From CAYNRQ01 sp964399875 (GTDB lineage Archaea; Aenigmatarchaeota; Aenigmatarchaeia; QMZP01), in NCBI GenBank assembly GCA_964399875.1, contig CAYNRQ010000017.1, forward strand, positions 1-18,517: a stretch of DNA of 18,517 nt, read 5' to 3'. The notes beneath the pieces are model-generated. The model was not told the DNA's origin, did not search any database, and saw only the letters and a program-made list of their open reading frames with translations. Position 1 is the stretch's first letter. The number at the start of each line of letters is the position of its first letter. Both the position numbers and the translations under genes were made by a program. Below are positions 7,832 through 14,171 of the stretch, piece by piece.

Positions 7832-9382
7832 ATGAAATCAAAACCGAATGTGCTGAAAAATGTAAATGCGGAAAAACCAGAATCCAAAGGTATGGAAAAA
7901 AAGAGATCTAGTTCATTGGAAAGTTATGAATTGGTTGTGGACAACGTTCCTGCAAAAATAAATATAATGAGCATACACAAGGAATTTGTTCCTGTTTATC
8001 AGGTCATTTTTCCTAAAATCGAACCAGCAACACAGGCTGTTCTTGACGAGATAAGGGAAAGGCTGATATCTGAGATGGATATAAAACCAATAGAGGTTTT
8101 AAATCCTGAAGAGATCAAAGCCTTGAAAACGGATTTTATAGAGAAATCCTTAACCCTTATAGGAAGGGAGCTCCCGCATCTTTCTAAGAAGAATCAAGAG
8201 GTTCTGGCTGGTATATTAATGCATAAATCCCTTGGTTTGGGCGCAATTGAACTCATGCTTCAGGACAAGAATCTGGAAGAGATCGTGATCAATAACTCCA
8301 AGGAAGTTATATGGGTTTATCACAGAACACGCGGATGGCTGAAGAGCAATATAATGCTTGGATCAGAAAACGAAATCTATAATTATTCAGCGCTTATAGG
8401 AAGAAGGGTAGGAACACAGATTACACATCTGAATCCATTAATGGATGCGTATCTGACAACCGGTGACAGAGCAAATGCAACATTGTTTCCTGTTAGTTCA
8501 AAGGGAAACACACTGACTATAAGAAAGTTTGCAAGAAAACCATGGACTATCACGGATTTTATAAAAAACAAAACAATATCCGCAGATATGGCCGCATTCC
8601 TCTGGCTGACTATACAGTATGAATTGAATGCTTTGATTTCTGGAGGCACCGCATCTGGAAAAACAAGTTTCTTGAATGCACTGTCTTGCTTCATTCCGCC
8701 CAACCACAGGGTTATTTCTATAGAGGATACAAGGGAGATACAACTGCCTAGATATCTTCACTGGGTTCCTTTGACAACAAGACCTCCCAACCCGGAGGGT
8801 AAGGGTGAAGTAACAATGCTTGAGCTCATAATCAATGCATTGAGAATGAGACCTGACAGGGTTATTGTGGGTGAGATAAGAAGGGCAAAGGAAGCTGAGG
8901 TTCTGTTTGAGGCTATACATACAGGTCATTCTGTATACTCAACCCTCCATGCCAATACAGCTGAAGAAACATACAGGAGACTCACAAATCCGCCAATAGA
9001 TATTCCAACATCACTGCTGGGTTCCTTACATCTCATAGTAGTTATGCACAGAGATAGAAGGAGGGAGATAAGAAGAGTGCTGGAGATAAGTGAATTGATG
9101 GGGGAAGAGGGGGCTGAATACAGACTGGAACTAAATACTATATTCAGATGGCTTCCATCAAAGGATAAGATTATAAGATTAAGCAAATCTGTCAGGGCAA
9201 TGGATGACATAAAGCTATTTACCGGTATGGGTGATAAGGATATAGAAAATAACTTAAATGAGAAGAAGATGATTCTGGATTGGATGGTTAAAAATAATAT
9301 TAATGAAATAAACAAGGTTGGAAGGATAGTGTCCGAATATTATACCAATACTGAATCAGTTTTAAAGAAAATAAAAAAATAA
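7832..9382 (+). CDS. TadA/VirB11-type secretion ATPase (GspE superfamily)
   Basis: A 516-aa motor ATPase that would power assembly of pilin subunits at the inner face of the membrane. Walker A is GGTASGKT at residues 271-278. The Asp box is in VISIEDTREIQLP. The Walker B variant IVGEIRR has E348, and the His box GHSVYSTLHANT includes H366 and H373. These motifs in this order define the archaeal ArlI/PilB/TadA family. The N-terminal 180 residues form the usual variable domain. The gene directly follows the wHTH protein and precedes two platform proteins, the typical order for archaeal type IV pilus loci. Its TAA overlaps an ATG (TAATG) of a questionable small reading frame. Confidence 0.93.
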   Translation: MKSKPNVLKNVNAEKPESKGMEKKRSSSLESYELVVDNVPAKINIMSIHKEFVPVYQVIFPKIEPATQAVLDEIRERLISEMDIKPIEVLNPEEIKALKTDFIEKSLTLIGRELPHLSKKNQEVLAGILMHKSLGLGAIELMLQDKNLEEIVINNSKEVIWVYHRTRGWLKSNIMLGSENEIYNYSALIGRRVGTQITHLNPLMDAYLTTGDRANATLFPVSSKGNTLTIRKFARKPWTITDFIKNKTISADMAAFLWLTIQYELNALISGGTASGKTSFLNALSCFIPPNHRVISIEDTREIQLPRYLHWVPLTTRPPNPEGKGEVTMLELIINALRMRPDRVIVGEIRRAKEAEVLFEAIHTGHSVYSTLHANTAEETYRRLTNPPIDIPTSLLGSLHLIVVMHRDRRREIRRVLEISELMGEEGAEYRLELNTIFRWLPSKDKIIRLSKSVRAMDDIKLFTGMGDKDIENNLNEKKMILDWMVKNNINEINKVGRIVSEYYTNTESVLKKIKK

Positions 9383-9606
9383 TGTTGCCTCCATGCATTC
9401 CCTGGCTAAAGCCATGGGTTTCAATGAGGATAAGCAATCATATACAGCCTCTTCATTGGCTAACAGCCCGGGCCATTATCTTGCTTAACCTCGTTGTTGG
9501 CTCGGCAACATCTGTTGAACCAGATTGGTTCATCCGCCCCTTGGTTAAAACAGGGGTTTTCTGGTTCAACATAACGATAATTTCATTGGGTTATCTGATA
9601 GCATGA
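9382..9606 (+). CDS. Doubtful 74-aa reading frame between ATPase and platform genes
   Basis: For it: the ATG overlaps the ATPase stop (TAATG) and the TGA overlaps the next start (ATGA), the coupling used elsewhere in this operon, and the frame is open throughout. The product would have five Trp and two hydrophobic stretches (ARAIILLNLVVG and FWFNITIISLGYLIA). Against it: codon use is unlike its neighbours, with CGG, CGC, CTC and TCG that they rarely use. The product has very few acidic or basic residues, and the DNA is full of perfect inverted repeats. It may be a small membrane protein or merely an open frame across a structured noncoding element. Confidence 0.25.
   Translation: MLPPCIPWLKPWVSMRISNHIQPLHWLTARAIILLNLVVGSATSVEPDWFIRPLVKTGVFWFNITIISLGYLIA
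9400..9570 (+). other. Cluster of hairpins inside the pilus operon
   Basis: Several inverted repeats are packed into the interval between ATPase and platform genes. They are CCC-TGGC / GCCA-T-GGG (9400-9418), TGTTG/CAACA (9495-9510), and a perfect 10-bp pair GTTGAACCAG (9514-9523) / CTGGTTCAAC (9561-9570) that encloses CCCCT/AGGGG (9537-9541, 9552-9556). This is more structure than the surrounding AT-rich coding DNA shows. It could be an inserted element, a small RNA or an mRNA processing site that sets the stoichiometry between ATPase and membrane proteins. Confidence 0.45.
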
Positions 9607-10496
9607 AAAAAAAAGTACCTTTTGTCCCTTTATCTTTGGAAAAGGCAAAAAAGGTGGCAAGGCATTATATTGGCTGGGGTGAAACCTTTTCTAAGATGTT
9701 TCCATCATTATCGCTTCACCTTGAACAAACAGATCTGGGTTTTGAACCCAGGGAATGGGTGGCTGTTGCTTTTTATTCTTTTGTAATGTATACATTGGTT
9801 TTATTTGCAGGCGTGTTCATTTTATCAACAGTGATTCATGTTGCCCTTCTTAAATCGATTCTTATTTCATTTCTTACAGGCTTTGCACTGGGTGGGGGTG
9901 TGTTTTTATATATAGTTTTTTATCCGAAATTCATGGCTGGAAGAAAAATTAAGGAACTGGAGCACAATCTGCCCTATGCCCTTCATCATCTTTTGATTCA
10001 TGTTCGTTCAGGTGTCCCTTTGTTTAATTCCCTGGTTTCCATAGCAAGGGGGGGATATGGATCATTATCAGATGAGTTTGGCAAGGCTGTTACAGAAATA
10101 AACACAGGTAAATCAGAGATTGCCTCTTTAGAGATATTGGCAAGGAACAACCCATCACTTTATTTCAGAAGGGTTTTGTGGCAGATAGTTAATGCACTAA
10201 AATCAGGTGCTGATATAGGGGTCACGTTGAAAGAGATTGTTGATTCTTTGGCCACTGAACAGAGAATCGCTATAAAAAAGTATGGATCTGAGCTGAACCC
10301 GCTTGCTTTGTTTTATATGATTCTGGTTGTTATATTTCCAACACTTGGTATAATATTCATTTTAGTGTTGTTTTCCTTTATCGGCACAACATTCAATATC
10401 AAGATAATCATGCTTGGCATCTTGGGGTTCCTGGTGATTTTTCAGTTTATGTTTATCGGATTGATCAAGGCTAAACGGCCTGTAGGGGTGTATTAA
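9603..10496 (+). CDS. ArlJ/TadC-type pilus platform protein 1 (T2SSF domain)
   Basis: A 297-aa polytopic membrane protein of the GspF/TadC superfamily, which forms the membrane base that the ATPase acts on. A basic cytosolic N-terminus is followed by two transmembrane segments (about residues 52-75 and 85-108). Then comes a cytosolic helical T2SSF domain with LPYALHHLLIHVRSGVPLFN and ALKSGADIGVTLKEI, and two C-terminal hydrophobic segments (about 236-258 and 265-290). The N-terminal style (PLSLEKAKKVARHYIG ... GFEPREW) fits archaeal ArlJ-like proteins. The start is the ATG of an ATGA overlap. It is followed directly, with no gap, by a second paralogue. Confidence 0.88.
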   Translation: MKKKVPFVPLSLEKAKKVARHYIGWGETFSKMFPSLSLHLEQTDLGFEPREWVAVAFYSFVMYTLVLFAGVFILSTVIHVALLKSILISFLTGFALGGGVFLYIVFYPKFMAGRKIKELEHNLPYALHHLLIHVRSGVPLFNSLVSIARGGYGSLSDEFGKAVTEINTGKSEIASLEILARNNPSLYFRRVLWQIVNALKSGADIGVTLKEIVDSLATEQRIAIKKYGSELNPLALFYMILVVIFPTLGIIFILVLFSFIGTTFNIKIIMLGILGFLVIFQFMFIGLIKAKRPVGVY

Positions 10497-11450
10497 ATGG
10501 TATACAATATAATGCCAGGTAGATATAAAACAAAAATAAAGGACATGCTAAGATATTCGGGAAGTAAGATAAGGCCCAAGAGTTTTGTTAATTATACCTT
10601 TACATTCAGTTTATTAATAGGTTTTATAGCCGCGCTCCTTATTAAAAGATATTTCTATTTATCATGGTTAATTGTTTTTGTGGCTGTGTTTTTCTTAATG
10701 CATGGTTTTCTATTATTGGCTATTGAAAGAAGGGCTGGTTTTGTAGAGAACATACTCCCTGATGCATTGCAGCTTATGGCTGCGAACAGCAGGGCAGGAT
10801 ATATACCAAGCAGGGCGTTGCTCCTTAGTGCAAGGAAGGAGTTTGGGCCATTAACAGAGGCTATAAGGAAGAGCGGAAAAGAAATGATTACAGGGAAATC
10901 GCTGGAGGAAAGCCTGAAGATTATACCCCAAAACATAAAATCCAATGTCTTGGCAAGAACTACAAGACTGATTATAGAAGGTGTGAAATCAGGCGGGCAG
11001 TTCGCTTCTTTACTTGAAGAAAACGCTGAGGATATAAGAAGAATACAGGCCATCAAAAAGGATGTTAAGGCCAGCATAATGATGTATACTATATTTATAG
11101 GGTTTGCCGGATGTGTGGGTGCTCCTGTGCTTTATGCTCTTTCTTCATTCCTTATCGGAACAATTGTGAACCTTGGAAGTGCAGTTTCTGTACCAGAAGA
11201 TTTTGCATCAAAGGTCAGATTTGTGCGTTTTGGTGGTCTGGAGCTTTCACCTGATTTTCTGCTGCTTTTCTCCATGGCAGCAATCACTGTAACTGCTGTT
11301 TTTGGCAGCATGATAATTGGTCTGATCGGATCTGGAAAGGAGAAGAATGGCATTAAATATGCTCCTGTTTTATTGATTATGGCCATTGTTATCTTCTTTT
11401 TAACAAAAATGGTAATTGGGAACATGTTTGGTACCTTAAGCATGGAATAG
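10497..11450 (+). CDS. ArlJ/TadC-type pilus platform protein 2 (T2SSF domain)
   Basis: A 317-aa membrane protein; its ATG follows the previous TAA directly. Two N-terminal membrane segments (about residues 30-76) precede the cytosolic T2SSF domain with DALQLMAANSRAGYIPSRAL and IIEGVKSGGQFASLLEENAE, the conserved gain-of-function-type Gly/Ser loop region of the family. At least three C-terminal hydrophobic segments follow. Two adjacent half-size paralogues are typical of Tad-like systems (TadB plus TadC) and suggest a heteromeric platform. The gene ends the long plus-strand operon; the pilin downstream has its own TATA box. Confidence 0.88.
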   Translation: MVYNIMPGRYKTKIKDMLRYSGSKIRPKSFVNYTFTFSLLIGFIAALLIKRYFYLSWLIVFVAVFFLMHGFLLLAIERRAGFVENILPDALQLMAANSRAGYIPSRALLLSARKEFGPLTEAIRKSGKEMITGKSLEESLKIIPQNIKSNVLARTTRLIIEGVKSGGQFASLLEENAEDIRRIQAIKKDVKASIMMYTIFIGFAGCVGAPVLYALSSFLIGTIVNLGSAVSVPEDFASKVRFVRFGGLELSPDFLLLFSMAAITVTAVFGSMIIGLIGSGKEKNGIKYAPVLLIMAIVIFFLTKMVIGNMFGTLSME

Positions 11451-11489
11451 TCCCAAATTTAGCTCATTTTCCTGAAAAAACATATAATG

Positions 11490-11497
11490 TTTATATA
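11490..11497 (+). promoter_or_regulatory. TATA box of the class III pilin gene
   Basis: TTTATATA lies about 34 nt upstream of the pilin ATG at 11528, predicting a start near 11518 and a leader of roughly 10 nt. A dedicated promoter fits the need for more pilin than motor proteins. Confidence 0.6.
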
Positions 11498-11527
11498 TGA
11501 GAAGACACCTAATATTAAAGGATAAAT

Positions 11528-11992
11528 ATGAAAATGAAGGCACAAGCAGCAATGGAATATTTAATGACATACGGATGGGCGATATTGATCGTCATAATAG
11601 TAGCAGCAGCGTTGTGGGCTCTGGGTGTTTTCAGTCCAGGAACATACACACAAGAAACAGCAACAGGATTCTCAGGATTTACAGTTCCATCAGGTGGATG
11701 GCAGGTAAGCTCTTCACAGGTTGTTCTTATACTTAAGAACAATGTAGGATCAAACATTAACGTCACCAGCATAACAGCAACATACGGGAGTGGAACAACA
11801 AACACTTCTGTACCTGCATATGCAGAGATGTCATCTGATAACCAGACACAATTCACACTATCAAGCGGTACATATGTAGGACCTGGCACAGGTTCAACAT
11901 ACACCGTTGATATAGCAATAACATACGACAACCTAGACACAGGACTGACAGGGTTTCAGAGCACAGGAAAGCTGACAGGAACAGCTGTATAA
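11528..11992 (+). CDS. Type IV pilin with class III signal peptide
   Basis: A 154-aa prepilin. The N-terminus KMKA-QAAMEYLMTYGW has the class III signature: short basic leader, Q+1 (Q6) and E+5 (E10), then a hydrophobic helix to about residue 35. A PibD/EppA-type prepilin peptidase would cut before Q6 and the helix would form the filament core. The rest is Ser/Thr/Gly-rich beta structure with sequons such as NVTS, NTSV and NQTQ. The product is presumably the main subunit assembled by the upstream ATPase and platform proteins. Codon use is more uniform than in neighbouring genes (repeated ACA, GCA, GGA), as expected of a highly expressed gene. An ATG two codons downstream could also serve as the start. 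Confidence 0.92.
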   Translation: MKMKAQAAMEYLMTYGWAILIVIIVAAALWALGVFSPGTYTQETATGFSGFTVPSGGWQVSSSQVVLILKNNVGSNINVTSITATYGSGTTNTSVPAYAEMSSDNQTQFTLSSGTYVGPGTGSTYTVDIAITYDNLDTGLTGFQSTGKLTGTAV

Positions 11993-11998
11993 ATATTC

Positions 11999-12039
11999 CA
12001 TTTTTTCATTTAGAATTTTTTCGCCTCTTTTTTATTTTT
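11999..12039 (+). terminator. Oligo-T termination region after the pilin gene
   Basis: Several T runs (12001-12006, 12016-12021, 12028-12033 and following) begin a few bases after the pilin stop. Archaeal RNA polymerase terminates at such tracts without a hairpin. The region also separates the pilin from the convergent genes on the other strand. Confidence 0.6.
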
Positions 12040-12076
12040 ATTACGGTAGTTGAATTGCTATCGTTTTTTATTTTAT

Positions 12077-12451
12077 CTATGAATAAGGATCTATCAATAG
12101 CCTCTCAAAAGGCATCTGTTCCTTAATAATACCAATAGATAGACCGTAGTTTCTTGCCTGGTCAAGTGTGTCTTGCTGTTTCTCTGTAAACTCAAACATT
12201 TTATTCCTGAATATCACAACCATGCTTCTGTCCTTACATATATGGATATACCATCCCTCTCTTAACGAGGCCTTTGCTTTATTAACAAATTCATCCTTTT
12301 TTTCATCTTCCAACTCGATTCTATGGAATTGGAGTGTTCCCTTCTCACTTTCCTTTTCTAAGGTGGTTCTTTTTGTATTAATTATCTTCACCAGATTCAG
12401 CAATTCCTTATTCTCCATACTTTCTTCAATTATAACACCCTTCCAAACCAT
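12077..12451 (-). CDS. Small conserved-looking cytosolic protein, function unknown
   Basis: Encodes 124 aa with an alternating strand/helix pattern and no membrane segment or metal motif. It starts MVWKGVIIEESMENKELL and contains REGWYIHICKDRSMVVIFRNKMFEF, reading as a compact alpha/beta domain. A second ATG lies 11 codons in, but KGVIIEES reads as the first beta strand, so the longer start is preferred. It begins 16 nt after the minus-strand pilin-like gene and is probably cotranscribed with it. I do not recognise a function; a link with pili rests on location only. Confidence 0.75.
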   Translation of the reverse strand: MVWKGVIIEESMENKELLNLVKIINTKRTTLEKESEKGTLQFHRIELEDEKKDEFVNKAKASLREGWYIHICKDRSMVVIFRNKMFEFTEKQQDTLDQARNYGLSIGIIKEQMPFERLLIDPYS

Positions 12452-12467
12452 AATTATCTAAAACTGG

Positions 12468-12881
12468 TTATGCCTTTTTTATCCGGACATAATCGCTTAT
12501 GGCTTCTATTGTAACTTTATAATAGCCTTCTGTTGCTGGTAATGTTCCGTTAAGTGTTGCCCTTGAAGTTGAAGAGATATCAGAAACACCTAACGCTGTT
12601 CTCACTCTCATTCTAATACTATTATTTGTTATGTTTATTGCCTCAACGCCGGCTGGCATGTATATCCTTATATCAATCTTTGCCGGAGGGCCTTGCGAAT
12701 AAATAAGATCAGACATGTCGGTTATTCTGTCTGCTGTGTTTTTTGCATATGTAAGTGAGAGTTCTGTGTTAGCTGATTCCTGAACACTTCCCACATATGC
12801 CCATATGGGTATCAAAAAGATTATAACTATAGCAACAATGATCATATATTCAAACGATGTTTGCAACTTCATAATTCTCAT
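12468..12881 (-). CDS. Class III pilin-like protein (second, minor)
   Basis: Encodes 137 aa. Near the N-terminus, MKLQTSFEYMIIVAIVII gives Q+1 (Q7) and E+5 (E11) followed by a hydrophobic helix, so it should be processed by the same prepilin peptidase as the plus-strand pilin. The mature part is a short beta-rich domain (KIDIRIYMPAGVEAINITNN, YYKVTIEAI). The ATG at 12881 is about 25 nt from a TATA box, making the message leaderless. Starting at the fourth codon (12872) would leave a 9-nt leader and a shorter, more typical signal. It is likely a minor pilin or pilus cap. Confidence 0.85.
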   Translation of the reverse strand: MRIMKLQTSFEYMIIVAIVIIFLIPIWAYVGSVQESANTELSLTYAKNTADRITDMSDLIYSQGPPAKIDIRIYMPAGVEAINITNNSIRMRVRTALGVSDISSTSRATLNGTLPATEGYYKVTIEAISDYVRIKKA

Positions 12882-12901
12882 ATATAGTATTAGGCCTTAG
12901 A

Positions 12902-12910
12902 GTATAAATT
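12902..12910 (-). promoter_or_regulatory. TATA box of the minus-strand pilin-like gene
   Basis: On the minus strand the bases read AATTTATAC, centred about 25 nt before the ATG at 12881. This predicts transcription starting at or next to the start codon. Confidence 0.5.
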
Positions 12911-12924
12911 AGAAAGAGTCTCAA

Positions 12925-13054
12925 TGGGGCCACTGGGAATCGAACCCAGAGCTGCTGGTTTCTTCACTCACTTGGGGTTTACCCATCATCGCTCCAGCCT
13001 TCCTGTAAGAAAGGCTCGCTGGAGCCAGCTGGTTTGCCATTAACCTATAGCCCC
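12925..13054 (-). tRNA. tRNA-Trp (CCA anticodon) with ~59-nt intron
   Basis: The minus strand folds into a complete tRNA. The acceptor stem is GGGGCTA / TGGCCCC with discriminator A. The D-arm is GGTT...AACC, the anticodon stem GCTGG / CCAGC, the variable loop four bases, and the T-arm CTGGG-TTCGATT-CCCAG. CCA is not encoded. Joining the anticodon loop as CTCCAG + A gives anticodon CCA and places an intron at the canonical 37/38 site, plus-strand coordinates 12960-13018. Mature length is 71 nt. The intron holds a hairpin AGCCTT/AAGGCT and a second one, GGG-TAAA-CCC. The splice-site bulge-helix-bulge is poor (central helix CTCC/GAAG with one mismatch), so the exact junction is inferred from the fold. 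Confidence 0.82.
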
Positions 13055-13082
13055 ACTGGTATCTATAATTTAATTGCCTGCA

Positions 13083-13090
13083 ATTTAAAT
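13083..13090 (-). promoter_or_regulatory. Probable TATA box of tRNA-Trp
   Basis: The near-palindromic ATTTAAAT box (minus-strand reading) is centred about 32 nt before the 5' end of tRNA-Trp at 13054, leaving a leader of a few bases. Confidence 0.4.
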
Positions 13091-13322
13091 CTATGCTGGG
13101 TTTCATATGATATTATAAAGCAAAACCTGTTACCATAATACAAAAGTGTTATATACGAGAAGAACTATGGAAGATATGCAGAAACAACAGCCAATCATTT
13201 AATGCAGACCAAGATTCAGAATAAATTGTTGAAGTAAGCACTATTTTTAAGATTAAACTACAAAACATATATCAGAATTAATAAGACTGCATATAATCGA
13301 GATTTATGGAAAATAAATGGTG

Positions 13323-13328
13323 TTTAAA
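13323..13328 (+). promoter_or_regulatory. Probable TATA box of tRNA-Thr
   Basis: TTTAAA lies about 31 nt before the tRNA-Thr 5' end at 13357, the expected spacing for a tRNA with a short 5' leader. It is a weak box on its own. Confidence 0.35.
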
Positions 13329-13356
13329 GAAGTTCTCAAATAAAGAGAAGAATTAT

Positions 13357-13450
13357 GCCCCGCTAGCTCAGTTGGTAGGAGCTGACTCTCCCGGTAAAGA
13401 GCGTTGCCTTGGTAAGGCAGAGGTCCCGAGTTCAACCCTCGGGCGGGGCT
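13357..13450 (+). tRNA. tRNA-Thr (GGT anticodon) with D-loop insertion/intron
   Basis: All arms are present. The acceptor is GCCCCGC (13357-13363) / GCGGGGC (13443-13449) with discriminator T, usual for archaeal Thr. The D-stem is GCTC (13366-13369) / GAGC (13399-13402). The anticodon arm is TTGCC-TTGGTAA-GGCAG (13404-13420) with anticodon GGT, and the T-arm CCGAG-TTCAACC-CTCGG (13426-13442). The D-loop is 29 nt instead of 8-11. Removing about 19 nt (13378-13396) gives the normal loop AGTTGGTAAA. The excess fits a bulge-helix-bulge: TTGG pairs with CCGG (13391-13394), 3-nt bulge TAG (13376-13378), inner GAG/CTC, and 3' bulge TAA. CCA is not encoded. Confidence 0.85.
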
Positions 13451-13497
13451 TGTAAAGATGGGCAGGGTTTTCATGGACGGTGGTGCCGGCATTGAAG

Positions 13498-14102
13498 TCA
13501 CAGATTAGGGATCTCAAACCAGCTAACTGAATATGCTTTTATCCTTTTGCCACCCATGGTCAATACTTCGACCCAACCCTCCCTGGCAGCGCCCACATGG
13601 TCGCTGATAAGCCAAGCAAAGGTGTTGTTATCGAGTCTCATTCTGCTGTTTGAATGTATTCCGAATTCACCGTAACCATGACCAAACCCTGCCTGCTGGT
13701 AATGCCTTAAAACCTCACTAAAATATCCTTTTATAATCTTTTTCTTCCACTCTTTGATTTTACCATGGGCAATCTTATTCTCTCAAAACCAGCTATCGGC
13801 GTTTCCTTTACAATATCCAGTACAGCAGCATAGATGCCAAGCTCCACTAGTCCAAACTTATAGGTCTTTCCCCATGGGCTTTCCCCGCCTTCTGCGGACA
13901 ACAAACCCCTGAAGTCTCCCCTTTCCACATAATCTGCTATCTCCGGCAAATGCAATCCCGGAGAAAGGTCTTCCAGACCCTCTGAATGAGCAGCAATGTA
14001 TTTGCGGTCTCTTACAGGGGTTCTTCTGAATATTTCTACATATTCCTCGCGTGTATTTTTTGGGTATATTATCTCGGCATCTCCAAAGCTCGCGCTTCCC
14101 AT
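13498..14102 (-). pseudogene. Unrecognised gene broken by a -1 frameshift
   Basis: Two adjoining minus-strand frames make one protein. The first (14102-13731, 123 aa) runs MGSASFGDAEIIYPKNT ... AGFERIRLPMVKSKSGRKRL and stops. The second frame continues KIIKGYFSEVLRHYQQAGFG ... AYSVSWFEIPNL and stops at TGA (13500-13498), with over 80 open codons of ordinary composition. Inserting one base in the A5 run (plus-strand T5 at 13739-13743) joins them into a 201-aa product and makes the length divisible by three. Causes could be a recent inactivating deletion, a homopolymer sequencing error, or recoding; no canonical slippery heptamer is seen. The protein family is unknown to me. It is transcribed divergently from the mevalonate operon. 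Confidence 0.72.
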
Positions 14103-14131
14103 GCTACCATGCGATTAAGATAGCAATAAGA

Positions 14132-14140
14132 TTTTTAAAT
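14132..14140. promoter_or_regulatory. Shared bidirectional TATA box
   Basis: TTTTTAAAT, nearly palindromic, lies in the 69-bp gap between divergent genes, about 36 nt from the decarboxylase ATG at 14172 and about 34 nt from the minus-strand ATG at 14102. Read in either direction it gives an archaeal TATA box at normal spacing, and no second box is evident. Confidence 0.5.
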
Positions 14141-14171
14141 CATTCGCATTAGTAATTAGTATAGTGATTTT

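Larger units (their letters stand above)
13055..13356. other. AT-rich spacer between divergent tRNA genes
   Basis: No convincing gene is seen on either strand across these 302 bases. It contains the likely promoters of both tRNA genes, an inverted repeat AATTGC-CT-GCAATT (13072-13085) just upstream of tRNA-Trp, and another TATA-like TTATATAC near 13149 with only an 11-codon frame downstream of it. Confidence 0.5.

Noticed and set aside
8498..8929. Minus-strand open frame of 143 aa
   Set aside because: Antisense to the catalytic core of the secretion ATPase, with Cys/Ser/Tyr-rich nonsense composition.
9456..9572. Minus-strand short frame reading MLNQKTPVLTKGRMNQSGS in the hairpin interval
   Set aside because: Composition is ordinary, but it ends after about 39 codons, has no visible promoter and lies antisense within an operon; a shifted continuation would need a frameshift. 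Too weak to list.
10666..10681. TGGTTAATTGTTTTT as a fourth copy of the repeat core
   Set aside because: The match is short, lies within a transmembrane segment of the second platform protein, and no other part of the element is present.
11497..11736. Plus-strand 79-aa frame overlapping the pilin
   Set aside because: It overlaps the pilin signal peptide in another frame and is Arg/Ser/Asn-rich without a pattern.
12960..13018. tRNA-Trp intron as a C/D box guide RNA, as in some euryarchaea
   Set aside because: An ATGATGG stretch resembles box C with one mismatch, but no CTGA box D or paired D'/C' boxes were found; only GTGA occurs.
13304..13501. Minus-strand 65-aa frame
   Set aside because: It lies across the tRNA-Thr gene.
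13731..13750. Programmed -1 frameshift at the A5 run
   Set aside because: The zero-frame reading is A-AAA-AGA, which does not allow both tRNAs to re-pair after slippage, and no strong downstream stem was evident. A mutation or sequencing error is simpler.
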